Source: Rhodococcus tibetensis (GTDB lineage Bacteria > Actinomycetota > Actinomycetes > Mycobacteriales > Mycobacteriaceae). From it: DNA of 64,000 bases. The notes beneath the pieces are model-generated. The model was not told where the DNA came from. It ran no database searches and saw only the letters and a list, made by a program, of their open reading frames with translations. This document shows, in pieces, positions 10,717 through 20,248 of the stretch. The translations under genes and the position numbers were made by a program. The stretch lies in NCBI RefSeq assembly GCF_024438035.1, contig NZ_JANFQF010000004.1:1-64000 (forward strand), given 5' to 3'. The stretch's first letter is position 1, and each line of letters starts with the position of its first letter.

Positions 10717-12765
10717 TCAGGTACGAGAGTCCCGAATCCTGCCCAGCGCCTTGCGCACCACCTCGGGGTCGGATGTCTCCCAGAACGGCGGCAGCGACGC
10801 GCGGAGATACCCCGCATAGCGGGCGGTCGCGAGTCGTGGATCCAGCACGGCAACAACACCTTTGTCGTCGACGCTGCGCAGCAACCGCCCCACACCCTGA
10901 GCGAGGAGCAGTGCGGCGTGATTGGCCGCCACCGAGAGAAACCCATTTCCTCCGCGCGACTCCACAGCCTTCTGCCTGGCCACCAGGAGTGGGTCGTCCG
11001 GGCGCGGGAAGGGAATCCGGTCGAGGATGACCAGGCTGAGTGACGGGCCCGGAACGTCGACGCCCTGCCACAGTGACAGCGTGCCGAACAGGGACGTCGG
11101 TTCGTCGCCGGCGAAGGCCCGGACGAGGGCGCCGGTGGAGTCGTCGCCCTGGCAGAGGACCGGGGTGTCGAGACGCTCACGCATGGCCTCGGCGGCGGCC
11201 TTGGCGGCGCGCATCGACGAGAACAGACCGAGCGTGCGTCCGCCGGCGGCCGCGACGAGTTCGGCGATCTCGTCGAGGTAGGAAGGAGCCAGACCGTCGC
11301 GACCCGGTGGCGGAAGGTGCTTGGCGATGTAGAGGATCCCGGCGCGTGCGTGATCGAACGGCGAACCGACGTCCAGCGCGTTCCACTTGAGCGTGCCCGC
11401 GTCCGACGGCGCCTCCGTGCCGGTCGCCAATGCCGGATCGATCACCACGGAGGATTCGGCCGGAAGTCCCCAGTTGACGGCCAGACCGTCGAAGGAGCCG
11501 CCGACCGTCAGCGTGGCGGAAGTGAGGACCACCGTCGATTCGGCGAAAAGCCGCGACCGGAGCAAGCCGCCCACAGACAACGGAGCCATCCGCACCACCC
11601 GACGGATCGAACCCCGATTGTCGTCGGCGGCCAGCCACACGACATCCCGGCGCTGGGCCGGATCCGGCTCGTCGAAGGCGCTGAGCACTCGGACGGCGCT
11701 GTCGTGCACTTCCTCAACTGACGCGAGTGCGGTATTGCGCGCCGCGGCTGCCTCGGGGTCGCTCAGCGCCATGCCGGGACGCGAGGGGCCGATGGCCGTG
11801 CGCAGTGCCCAGGCCGCGTCACGGACAGCAGCGAGCGCAGGGGCCGCACCGGGTGGCAACGCCTCCCACCGCTCCGGTCGCAATTCCTCGAGCAGCGCCG
11901 CCCAGCCTTCGCCCGCTGCCTCGAGGCGATCCGCCTCCTGCTCCTCGACCAGCTTGGTGCAGCGGCGGGCTGCGGCGCTGATCGTCGACGCGGCCAGTTC
12001 GGCAGTGGCGACATTGGTGACGCGGTCCACCAACTCGTGGGCCTCGTCGATGACGACGACGTCGTGCTCGGGGAGTATGGCAATGCCGGTGATGGCGTCG
12101 ATGGCGAGCAATGCGTGATTGGTGACGACGACGTCTACCTGGGACGCCTCCGAACGGGCACGCTCGGCGAAGCAGTCCTCACCGACCGGGCATCGGGACT
12201 TTCCGAGGCATTCTCGCGCGGTGACGCTGACCTGCCGCCACGCCTTGTCACTCACGCCGGGGGCAAGATCGTCCCGGTCGCCGGTCTCGGTCTCCGACGA
12301 CCACTCGGTGAGACGCTGCACTTCCCGGCCGAGGCGCGACACCGCGAAGGGGTCGAACAGCTCGTCCGTCGGCGGTTCGTCGGCGGCTCCCGTATGAATT
12401 TTGTTCATGCACAGATAGTTGTTGCGGCCCTTGAGGATCGCGAAGTGCGGGCGCCTGCCGAGAGAGTCCTCGAGGGCGTCGGCGAGACGCGGCATGTCGC
12501 GATCGATCAGCTGGCGTTGCAGTGCGATCGTGGCCGTCGAGACGACGACTGTCTTCCCGCTCCGGACCGCGTGTCGCACGCTCGGCACCAGGTAGGCCAG
12601 CGACTTGCCGGTGCCGGTCCCGGCCTGCACGGCCAGGTGCTCCCCGGTGTCGATCGAATGAGCAACGGCCGAAGCCATCGTGAGCTGGTTCGACCGTTCG
12701 GCACCGCCCAGCGACCGCACCGCCGTGCGCAACAGCTCGGGGACATTGGGGAGGTTTTCCGGCAC
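10717..12765 (-). CDS. dinG: ATP-dependent DNA helicase, DinG/XPD (Rad3) family
   Basis: A 682-residue superfamily 2 helicase. Walker A is AGTGTGKSLAYLVP near residue 43, and the DEAH box is VVIDEAHELVD near residue 220. Between them lie four cysteines, one in NYLCMN and three in CLGKSRCPVGEDC, placed as the 4Fe-4S cluster of DinG/XPD proteins. C-terminal helicase motifs include SLWQGVDVPG and QGVGRLLRS. These helicases unwind forked DNA, R-loops or G-quadruplexes in a 5'-3' direction. The gene starts 9 bases after pncA ends and probably closes a pncB-pncA-dinG operon. Positional equivalent of Rv1329c. Confidence 0.93.
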   Translation of the reverse strand: MPENLPNVPELLRTAVRSLGGAERSNQLTMASAVAHSIDTGEHLAVQAGTGTGKSLAYLVPSVRHAVRSGKTVVVSTATIALQRQLIDRDMPRLADALEDSLGRRPHFAILKGRNNYLCMNKIHTGAADEPPTDELFDPFAVSRLGREVQRLTEWSSETETGDRDDLAPGVSDKAWRQVSVTARECLGKSRCPVGEDCFAERARSEASQVDVVVTNHALLAIDAITGIAILPEHDVVVIDEAHELVDRVTNVATAELAASTISAAARRCTKLVEEQEADRLEAAGEGWAALLEELRPERWEALPPGAAPALAAVRDAAWALRTAIGPSRPGMALSDPEAAAARNTALASVEEVHDSAVRVLSAFDEPDPAQRRDVVWLAADDNRGSIRRVVRMAPLSVGGLLRSRLFAESTVVLTSATLTVGGSFDGLAVNWGLPAESSVVIDPALATGTEAPSDAGTLKWNALDVGSPFDHARAGILYIAKHLPPPGRDGLAPSYLDEIAELVAAAGGRTLGLFSSMRAAKAAAEAMRERLDTPVLCQGDDSTGALVRAFAGDEPTSLFGTLSLWQGVDVPGPSLSLVILDRIPFPRPDDPLLVARQKAVESRGGNGFLSVAANHAALLLAQGVGRLLRSVDDKGVVAVLDPRLATARYAGYLRASLPPFWETSDPEVVRKALGRIRDSRT

Positions 12766-12774
12766 CCGAGCAGG

Positions 12775-13407
12775 TTACTCGGGCCCTACGTCAGAAATCG
12801 CTCCGCCGTCGGGGGCGTCGTCTCCGTCACGGCCCTGCAGGTGCACGCCGGCCGCCCGCATCTCGGTCAGCGCCGACTCGACGGTCGCCGCGGAGACACC
12901 CGCGGTGAGGGGAAGGAGGACCCGGGTGACGAACCCGGCCTGCACGGCGTCCAGTGCTGTGGCCCGCACGCAGTGATCGGTGGCGATACCGACGATGTCG
13001 ACGTCGCTGATCCCGGCTGCACGCAGCCACTTCTCCAACTCCTGACCCTCGGGGTTCTTGCCCTCGAAGCCCGAATAGGCAGCGGAGAACTCTCCCTTGG
13101 AGAACACCGTGTCGATGCGGCTCGTATCCAGGTCGGGGTGGAAGTCGACTCCGGACGTGCCCACTTTGCAGTGCACCGGCCAGGTGTCCACGAAGTCCGG
13201 TTCGTCGGCGAAGTGTTGTCCCGGATCGATGTGGTGATCGATGGTCGCCGCGATCACCTCGTACTCTGCGTCTCCGAGGAAGCGGCTGATCTCAGCCGCG
13301 ACCGCGGAACCGCCCTCGACAGCGAGGGCCCCGCCCTCGCAGAAGTCGTTCTGGACGTCGACGACGAGCAGTGCGCGTAGTGGTCGGTCGCTCTCGGTGT
13401 CGGTCAC
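12775..13407 (-). CDS. pncA: Nicotinamidase PncA (isochorismatase-like hydrolase)
   Basis: A 210-residue cysteine hydrolase that converts nicotinamide to nicotinic acid and ammonia. The catalytic triad is visible: Asp in VVDVQNDF, Lys in VFSKGEFS and Cys in ATDHCVRATA. The metal site D-x2-H-x5-H is in IDHHIDPGQHF. Its start overlaps the pncB stop by four bases (ATGA), so the enzymes that deamidate nicotinamide and ribosylate nicotinate are translationally coupled. In M. tuberculosis pncA lies elsewhere as I recall, so this adjacency is a difference of the present organism. By family knowledge the same enzyme would hydrolyse pyrazinamide. Confidence 0.95.
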   Translation of the reverse strand: MTDTESDRPLRALLVVDVQNDFCEGGALAVEGGSAVAAEISRFLGDAEYEVIAATIDHHIDPGQHFADEPDFVDTWPVHCKVGTSGVDFHPDLDTSRIDTVFSKGEFSAAYSGFEGKNPEGQELEKWLRAAGISDVDIVGIATDHCVRATALDAVQAGFVTRVLLPLTAGVSAATVESALTEMRAAGVHLQGRDGDDAPDGGAISDVGPE

Positions 13408-14729
13408 AACGTCCTCCCTGTGGCATGGCTGTCGGCGAACCGGGTCGGGACGGCCGGGTCTCCGTGGGACAACTTCAACCCCTCCCAGGGCAGACTCACC
13501 AGGCCTGCCGCGAGAAGCGCCCGACTCTCTTCCAGGGTATCGGCGTCCGCGACGGCCTCGCCACCGCGCACGAGTGGAACGAGCAGGTCACTTGCCTCCA
13601 GGCCGTCCTGCTCGGGCCGGGGCCCACGCGCCGGGTAGATCACTTCCTCCACGACGGTCCCGGTGTCGCGGGCGAAACGTACCGCCCGCTTCGCACCACC
13701 CCGGGACGCCTTCAGGCTGCTTCGCTTCTCGACGGGGATCCCGTTCACCTCGACGAGTTTGTAGACCATTCCGGCGGTGGGGGCACCGGAGCCCACGACA
13801 ACGGCGGTGCCGACCCCGTACACGTCGACCGGTTCGGCGCGCAGCGCCGCGACGGCGTACTCGTCGAGATCTCCGGAGACGACGATCTTGGTCTTGGTGG
13901 CGCCGAGGTCGTCGAGTTGACTGCGAACCTGACGGGCCAGGACACCGAGGTCGCCGGAGTCGATGCGGACGCCGCCGAGTTCGGTTCCCGCGACCTCGAC
14001 GGCGGTCTGCACGCCCTTCGTGATGTCGTAGGTGTCGACGAGGAGCGTGGTTCCCGCACCTAGTGCCGCCACCTGACCGCGGAATGCGGCTGCCTCGTCC
14101 GGTCCGTCCGGGGTGGTGTGTAGGAGGGTGAAGGCGTGTGCGCTGGTACCAGCCCCGGGTACACCGTGCCGGCGAACGGCCTCCAGGTTGGAGGTGGCGG
14201 TGAAGCCCGCGAGGTACGCCGCGCGTGCCGCCGCGACGGCAGACTCCTCGTGCGTGCGCCGCGAGCCCATCTCGATCATGGGCCGCCCGTCAGCAGCGCT
14301 GACCATCCGCGCGGCCGCCGAGGCTATCGCGCTGTCGTGGTTGAGGATCGACAGGATCAGCGTCTCGAGCACCACGCACTCGGCGAACGTTCCGGTCACC
14401 GACAGGATCGGCGAGCCGGGGAAGTAGAGCTCACCCTCGCGGTAGCCGTCGATCTCACCGGTGAAGCGGTACTTGCGCAGCCACTGCAAGGTCGCGTCAT
14501 CCAGGAAACGTGAGACCACGTCGATCTCGGCGTCCCCGAAACGAAAGCTCGCCAGGGCAGCGATCAGTCGAGGGGTACCGGCGACCACCCCGTACCGTCG
14601 ACCGTCGGGGAGGCGTCGCGCAAAGACCTCGAAACTGCACCGACGATGCGCAGAGCCGTCGGCGAGGGCCGCCGACAGCATCGTCAACTCGTACTGATCT
14701 GTGAACAATGCGCTGCTGTCGAGGGACAC
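13404..14729 (-). CDS. pncB: Nicotinate phosphoribosyltransferase PncB
   Basis: A 441-residue enzyme that joins nicotinate and PRPP to give nicotinate mononucleotide, the entry step of NAD salvage. Seen are the FTDQYELTM N-terminal signature, the histidine that is phosphorylated in the family within SRRTHEESA, and phosphate-binding segments VRIDSGDLGV and VSGDLDEY. Start is GTG at 14729. It is the first gene of the leftward pncB-pncA-dinG operon and is divergent from clpS across about 55 bases, so the two promoters must overlap or lie close together. Equivalent of Rv1330c (pncB1). Confidence 0.95.
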   Translation of the reverse strand: MSLDSSALFTDQYELTMLSAALADGSAHRRCSFEVFARRLPDGRRYGVVAGTPRLIAALASFRFGDAEIDVVSRFLDDATLQWLRKYRFTGEIDGYREGELYFPGSPILSVTGTFAECVVLETLILSILNHDSAIASAAARMVSAADGRPMIEMGSRRTHEESAVAAARAAYLAGFTATSNLEAVRRHGVPGAGTSAHAFTLLHTTPDGPDEAAAFRGQVAALGAGTTLLVDTYDITKGVQTAVEVAGTELGGVRIDSGDLGVLARQVRSQLDDLGATKTKIVVSGDLDEYAVAALRAEPVDVYGVGTAVVVGSGAPTAGMVYKLVEVNGIPVEKRSSLKASRGGAKRAVRFARDTGTVVEEVIYPARGPRPEQDGLEASDLLVPLVRGGEAVADADTLEESRALLAAGLVSLPWEGLKLSHGDPAVPTRFADSHATGRTL

Positions 14730-14784
14730 CCGGCCACTCTAAGCCGCAGTGTCGCGAGATGTGAGCTCGTCGTACCCTGGTGTC

Positions 14785-15123
14785 ATGGCTTCTCGCTCGA
14801 CGACAGCACCATTCGTGGATGCCGTGCCGGCATCGCCGCAGGTCACTCCTGCAGAATCGGAAGTCGTCGAGGTCGAGGACGTCAGCGATCGACCCTGGGT
14901 GACCGTAGTGTGGGACGATCCCGTGAACCTCATGCACTACGTCACCTACATATTTCAGAAGCTGTTCGGCTACAGCAAGGCCACGGCCACGGAACTGATG
15001 ATGCAGGTGCACTCTGAAGGCAAGGCCGTGGTGTCGAGCGGTTCCCGGGACAAGGTCGAGAACGACGTACGCAAGCTGCATGCGGCGGGCCTCTGGGCCA
15101 CCATGCAGCGAGATGGCAGTTGA
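14785..15123 (+). CDS. clpS: ATP-dependent Clp protease adaptor ClpS
   Basis: A protein of about 112 residues with a disordered N-terminal tail and a ClpS core. The core carries [13 protein letters not shown], which forms part of the N-end-rule peptide pocket, then the long helix [14 protein letters not shown] and the EGKAVV strand. ClpS delivers substrates with destabilising N-terminal residues to ClpC/ClpA for ClpP degradation. The ATG at 14785 is preferred over a GTG at 14749 because it gives a family-like length; neither has a good ribosome site. It begins a rightward series clpS, DUF2017 gene, P1 peptidase. Equivalent of Rv1331. Confidence 0.94.
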   Translation: MASRSTTAPFVDAVPASPQVTPAESEVVEVEDVSDRPWVTVVWDDPVNLMHYVTYIFQKLFGYSKATATELMMQVHSEGKAVVSSGSRDKVENDVRKLHAAGLWATMQRDGS

Positions 15124-15159
15124 CTATCCATTCCGACAGTGAGGAATTCGGTACCCGAC

Positions 15160-15747
15160 GTGCGGATGTGGACCAGGAAGAACTCGCTCGGTGGCGTGAA
15201 GCTGCGTTCGGAGATGGATGCCCACGAGGCCACGGTGCTGCGATCGCTGGTCGCGTCCGTCCTCGGGCTCCTCGAGGAACGCGCCCGCTCTGCTCCCCAG
15301 GACGAACTCGCCGCCCTGACCGGGATGCGCACGGGTAACACCGCGCCGCCGGACGAGGAGGTTCTCGCGCGGCTGTTGCCGGACTTCCATCGGCCGAGCG
15401 CCGACGCGCCGGACGACGCAGACGGGCGGGCGGAGGCGAAGGCGGATATCAACGGTGCGCTACGCGGACTCCACGAGCCGGAGATCATCGACGCGAAATT
15501 GACCGCCGGCTCGGTCATCCTCCACACCGTCCCCGAGAACGGCGGCAAGGTGCTGCTGACGCCGGAACAGGCCGACGCCTGGTTGAGTGGGCTCAACGAC
15601 GTCCGATTGGCGCTCGGAACCAACCTCGGCATCGACGCCGACACGCCGGACGAATTGGATCCCGACGATCCGCGGGCGCCCCATCTGGACATCTATCACT
15701 GGTTGACGTGGATGCAGGATTCGCTGGTGCAGGTACTCGCTCCGTGA
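15160..15747 (+). CDS. DUF2017 family protein
   Basis: A protein of about 195 residues whose gene follows clpS as Rv1332 does in mycobacteria. It has a short basic start, then HEATVLRSLVAS, an acidic middle, LLPDFHRP and a C-terminal YHWLTWMQDSLV stretch, all typical of DUF2017. Function is unknown; long-standing linkage to clpS suggests a role in the same proteolysis unit. The GTG at 15160 (VRMWTRKN) is chosen over the GTG at 15139 because it matches the short mycobacterial N-terminus as I recall it. The last four bases overlap the next start as GTGA. Confidence 0.82.
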   Translation: MRMWTRKNSLGGVKLRSEMDAHEATVLRSLVASVLGLLEERARSAPQDELAALTGMRTGNTAPPDEEVLARLLPDFHRPSADAPDDADGRAEAKADINGALRGLHEPEIIDAKLTAGSVILHTVPENGGKVLLTPEQADAWLSGLNDVRLALGTNLGIDADTPDELDPDDPRAPHLDIYHWLTWMQDSLVQVLAP

Positions 15748-16814
15748 CATCGACGACGCCGGGCCGGACCGACTCGCTCGTCGACGTAGCGGGCCTGCGT
15801 GTCGGGCACCATCACGAACTCGATCCCGACGCCACGCTCGGTAGCGGCGCAGCGACCGGATGCACGGTGGTGCTCGCACCGCACGGCGTCACCGCGGCCG
15901 TCGACGTGCGTGGAGCGGGGCCGGGCACCCGAGAAACAGACCTCCTCGATCCCAGCCACAGCGTGCAGAAAATCCATGCGCTACTCCTGTCCGGCGGCAG
16001 CGCCTTCGGTCTCGCCGCTGCGGACGGCGTCATGCGATGGCTCGAGGAACACGGGCACGGAATCGCCATGGGGCAGCCGGGTCAGGTGGTTCCGATAGTC
16101 CCGGGGGCGGTCATCTTCGACCTTCCGGTGGGGGACTGGAACAAGCGTCCCACTGCCGAATTCGGTTACCTCGCATCGGAGTCCGCTTCCTCGTCCGTAG
16201 TCTGTGGATCGGTGGGGGCCGGCGTCGGAGCGCGCGCAGGGGCTGTGAAAGGTGGCGTCGGCACCGCCGGTGTGGTCATCACCGACGGGCCGGCGCAAGG
16301 CGTCGCGGTGTCGGCATTGATGATCGCAAACCCCGTCGGATCGGTTTTCGACCCTCGGACCGGACTCCCGTGGGGTGTTGGCACCGCCGGCGCCGCCGCC
16401 TTCGGGCTGCGAGTACCGGCCGCCGCCGAACTGTCGGCGGCCAACGATCTCGTGGCCAAAGGGACGGTCCTCAACACCACCATCGGTGTCGTCGCTACCG
16501 ACGCCGCCCTCGGTAAGGCTGCCTGTCGTCGCGTCGCCGTCGCCGGCCACGACGGGCTCGCCCGCGCGATTCGCCCCGCGCATTCGCCCCTCGACGGAGA
16601 CACGATCTTCGCCGTGTCCACGGGGTACCACCGGCTAGAACCACGCCAGGGCGTGCCGGACGCGTTCCCGCCGGACCTGCCCGTCGTCGACGCGGTATGC
16701 TCCGCCGCCGCCGACGTAGTGGAAAGAGCCATCGTCGACGCCGTTCTCAGTGCCACTGCCGTGGCGGGAATTCCCACCTACCGCGAACTGTTTCCTTCAG
16801 CATTGCGTTCCTGA
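15744..16814 (+). CDS. P1 family peptidase (DmpA/L-aminopeptidase-like)
   Basis: A protein of about 356 residues of the self-cleaving N-terminal nucleophile P1 family. Family features include the opening LVDVAGLRVGHH, the glycine-rich LLSGGSAFGLAAADG segment, and a strand with the likely autocatalytic site around VLNTTIGVVATDA: in DmpA the scissile bond precedes a catalytic Ser or Thr. The GTG at 15744 is chosen because it overlaps the preceding TGA as GTGA; an in-frame ATG 36 bases upstream would lie inside the DUF2017 gene. Probable aminopeptidase, natural substrate unknown. Equivalent of Rv1333. Confidence 0.88.
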   Translation: MTSTTPGRTDSLVDVAGLRVGHHHELDPDATLGSGAATGCTVVLAPHGVTAAVDVRGAGPGTRETDLLDPSHSVQKIHALLLSGGSAFGLAAADGVMRWLEEHGHGIAMGQPGQVVPIVPGAVIFDLPVGDWNKRPTAEFGYLASESASSSVVCGSVGAGVGARAGAVKGGVGTAGVVITDGPAQGVAVSALMIANPVGSVFDPRTGLPWGVGTAGAAAFGLRVPAAAELSAANDLVAKGTVLNTTIGVVATDAALGKAACRRVAVAGHDGLARAIRPAHSPLDGDTIFAVSTGYHRLEPRQGVPDAFPPDLPVVDAVCSAAADVVERAIVDAVLSATAVAGIPTYRELFPSALRS

Positions 16815-16871
16815 GGCCGGTGGCCGACCGGCCCGTCCGCACTTAGGATGGCGCTCACGGAGGTGGCTGAC

Positions 16872-17324
16872 GTGTTGGTGATTCGAGCGGATCTCGTTGA
16901 CGCAATGGTGGCGCATGCCCGCGCGGACCATCCGGACGAGGCCTGCGGTGTCATCGCGGGGCCCGAGGGCTCCGATCGCCCCGAACGACACATTCCGATG
17001 ATCAACGCAGAGCGGTCCCCGACGTTCTACCGTTTCGATTCGGGGGAGCAACTGAGGGTATGGCGGGCGATGGACGACGCCGACGAGGTTCCCGTGGTGA
17101 TCTATCACTCGCATACGGCCACCGAGGCGTACCCGAGCAGGACTGATATCTCCTTCGCGTCCGAACCGGATGCCCACTATGTGCTGATCTCCACCCGGAA
17201 CCCGAACACCCACGAACTACGCAGTTACCGCATCCTCGACGGTGCGGTCACCGAGGAACCCGTCGACGTGGTGCAGAGCTACAAATTCGCCCACACGTCC
17301 GTGGCAGACGTTCCCGACAAGTGA
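16872..17324 (+). CDS. mec: CysO-cysteine peptidase Mec (JAMM/MPN+ metalloprotease)
   Basis: A protein of about 150 residues carrying a complete JAMM zinc motif, HSHTATEAYPSRTD (H-x-H-x7-S-x2-D), with the upstream catalytic Glu in DEACGV. In the mycobacterial pathway Mec releases cysteine from the CysO-cysteine adduct made by CysM and can also trim CysO to its active C-terminus. The GTG at 16872 is favoured because GGAGG lies about 8 bases upstream; an upstream ATG at 16848 has no such site. It heads the mec-cysO-cysM cluster, which has the same order as Rv1334-Rv1336. Confidence 0.93.
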   Translation: MLVIRADLVDAMVAHARADHPDEACGVIAGPEGSDRPERHIPMINAERSPTFYRFDSGEQLRVWRAMDDADEVPVVIYHSHTATEAYPSRTDISFASEPDAHYVLISTRNPNTHELRSYRILDGAVTEEPVDVVQSYKFAHTSVADVPDK

Positions 17325-17386
17325 CCCCGCCGCCCCCCGCGGACGGGTCCGTGCCGGAAAACATCCCACACTTCGAGGAGCCGACC

Positions 17387-17659
17387 ATGGCTGTCACAGT
17401 TTCGATTCCCACCATCCTCCGCGCCCACACCGGCGGTGAAAAGCGAGTGGAGGCAACAGGTCCCACACTTTCCGCCGTCATCGACCATCTCGACGTCAAC
17501 TACGGCGGCATCAAAGAGCGCCTGATCAACGACGGACGTCTGCACCGATTCGTGAACGTCTACGTCAACGACGAGGACGTCCGCTTCTCGGGCGGACTCG
17601 ACACCGAAGTCGCCGATGGAGACTCGGTGACCATCCTGCCTGCTGTCGCAGGAGGCTGA
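17387..17659 (+). CDS. cysO: Sulfur carrier protein CysO
   Basis: A 90-residue ubiquitin-like sulfur carrier (ThiS/MoaD fold) ending in Gly-Gly, the site of thiocarboxylate formation. The sequence VTILPAVAGG at the C-terminus is diagnostic. The thiocarboxylate donates sulfur to O-phosphoserine bound by CysM. The ATG at 17387 has a GAGG-type ribosome site 7-8 bases upstream and gives the usual length; a GTG at about 17321 would add a proline-rich leader. It lies 9 bases before cysM and was probably co-transcribed with it. Confidence 0.95.
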   Translation: MAVTVSIPTILRAHTGGEKRVEATGPTLSAVIDHLDVNYGGIKERLINDGRLHRFVNVYVNDEDVRFSGGLDTEVADGDSVTILPAVAGG

Positions 17660-18631
<972 letters not shown>

Positions 18632-18650
18632 CGAGAACGGTGCGTGGAGC

Positions 18651-19283
18651 ATGACGTCGTCGATCGATCCGGTGCAGCCGCAGCGGAAGCGGCCGCTGTG
18701 GTTGCAGGCGGCCGTCGTGATCGGCGTCTTCACGATCTTGCTGTACGTGATCGAGGTCGCCGACGTCGTGTCGGGCGATGACCTCCAGAAGAACGGGGTA
18801 GCACCGCGATCTGTCGACGGACTGTGGGGGATTCTCTTCGCTCCCGTGCTCCACGACGACTGGAACCATCTGATCGGCAACACCATTCCCCTGGTCGTCC
18901 TCGGTTTCCTCGTGCTGCTGTCCGGAATAGCCAGGGGACTCGCGGCAACCGGGATCATCTGGGTGATCGGAGGCCTCGGCACCTGGCTGACAGGTGGTGC
19001 CGTCGACAACCACATCGGGTCCTCCATTCTGATCTTCGGATGGTTGGCGTACCTCCTGGTACGTGGCCTGTTCACCCGGCATTTCGGCCAGATTCTTCTC
19101 GGCGTGGTGGTGTTCGTCTTCTACGGCGGCATGTTGTGGGGTGTGCTGCCCAGCCAGCCGCACGTCTCCTGGCAGGGCCACCTCTTCGGCGCGATCGGTG
19201 GCGTCGTAGCCGCCTGGGCACTCTCCGCGGATGCACGTAGAGGGCGCGCCCAGAAGTCGGTCGGCCCGCGTTCGCTCACCTGA
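18651..19283 (+). CDS. Rhomboid family intramembrane serine protease
   Basis: A 210-residue protein with about six hydrophobic helices. The LHDDWNHLIGNTIPL loop after the second segment is the rhomboid H-x3-N-type motif. The serine is probably in HIGSSILIFGW (G-x-S), and the catalytic histidine in WQGHLFGAIGG of the last helix. It should cleave membrane-spanning substrates, none known. It follows cysM by 19 bases as Rv1337 does in M. tuberculosis. The gene expected next in that order, murI, is missing. Confidence 0.88.
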   Translation: MTSSIDPVQPQRKRPLWLQAAVVIGVFTILLYVIEVADVVSGDDLQKNGVAPRSVDGLWGILFAPVLHDDWNHLIGNTIPLVVLGFLVLLSGIARGLAATGIIWVIGGLGTWLTGGAVDNHIGSSILIFGWLAYLLVRGLFTRHFGQILLGVVVFVFYGGMLWGVLPSQPHVSWQGHLFGAIGGVVAAWALSADARRGRAQKSVGPRSLT

Positions 19284-19444
19284 CTGTTGCTCGCCGAGAC
19301 GTCGAGCGCCTCTCGAGGCCCTTCGTGGACGTAGATATCCCGAATCCCGCGGCCAGATCACAGTCGGTCATCAGTTGTGAGGTCGACGCGCCAATTCCGC
19401 CGGAAGCTTTTTCGACGACGGGTCGTCATGGCAGCATGGCGGGT

Positions 19445-20203
19445 ATGCGCATTACCGTCCTGGGGTGTTCAGGCAGCGTCTCCGGACCAGACTCACCTGC
19501 ATCGGGCTACTTGTTGACGGCGCCGGACACTCCGCCGCTGGTACTGGACTTCGGGCCCGGTGTCCTCGGCGCCCTCCAAAAATTTGCTGACCCGGGTCAG
19601 GTATCCGTATGTCTCACCCACCTGCACGCCGATCACTGCCTGGACCTCCCCGGATTACTCGTATGGCGCCGCTACCATCCCCACCCGCCGGAAGGTCGGG
19701 CCCTCGTCTACGGACCCTCCGACACTGCTCGCCGGATCGGAGTGGCCTCCGCAGAATGCGGTGGCGACATCGACGACATTTCCGACACGATCGAACTGCG
19801 ACAGTGGGCGGACGGGGTTCCCGTCACCTTCGGTGACCTCACCATCACCGCCCGCCGTGTGAACCATCCGCCGGAGGCGTACGGACTCCGAGTGACCGAC
19901 GGCGCCGGCCGCACCCTGGTGTACAGCGGGGACACCGGCATGTGCGAAGAGGTCATCGAACTCGCCCGCGGGGCTGACGTCCTACTCGCCGAGGCGTCGT
20001 GGACCCACAGCCCGGACCGGCCGAAGGGCGTGCACCTCTCCGGCACCGAAGCCGGCCAGGTCGCCCGTCTCGCCGAGGTCGGCGAACTGCTTCTCACTCA
20101 CATTCCACCGTGGACGTCGCGGGAAGATGTGATTGCCGAGGCGAAAGCGGAGTTCGCCGGTCCGGTTCACGCCGTGACGGCGAGCGGCGTCTACGACGTC
20201 TGA
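19445..20203 (+). CDS. Metallo-beta-lactamase-fold hydrolase, probable cAMP phosphodiesterase (Rv1339-like)
   Basis: A protein of about 252 residues with the metal-binding motif THLHADHCLDL, a downstream Asp in YSGDTGMC and a terminal-domain His in LLTHIPPWTSRE. The opening RITVLGCSGSVSGPDSPASG matches the M. tuberculosis Rv1339 family as I remember it; that protein has been described as an atypical cAMP phosphodiesterase. An N-terminal extension from GTG 19325 is possible, but the conserved region starts at the ATG of 19445, with another ATG at 19436, so the shorter form is preferred. It lies 45 bases upstream of rph. Confidence 0.85.
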   Translation: MRITVLGCSGSVSGPDSPASGYLLTAPDTPPLVLDFGPGVLGALQKFADPGQVSVCLTHLHADHCLDLPGLLVWRRYHPHPPEGRALVYGPSDTARRIGVASAECGGDIDDISDTIELRQWADGVPVTFGDLTITARRVNHPPEAYGLRVTDGAGRTLVYSGDTGMCEEVIELARGADVLLAEASWTHSPDRPKGVHLSGTEAGQVARLAEVGELLLTHIPPWTSREDVIAEAKAEFAGPVHAVTASGVYDV

Positions 20204-20248
20204 AGCCGTGTGCCCGGACTCCTGCACCAGACGACTAGGCTCTCGGCT

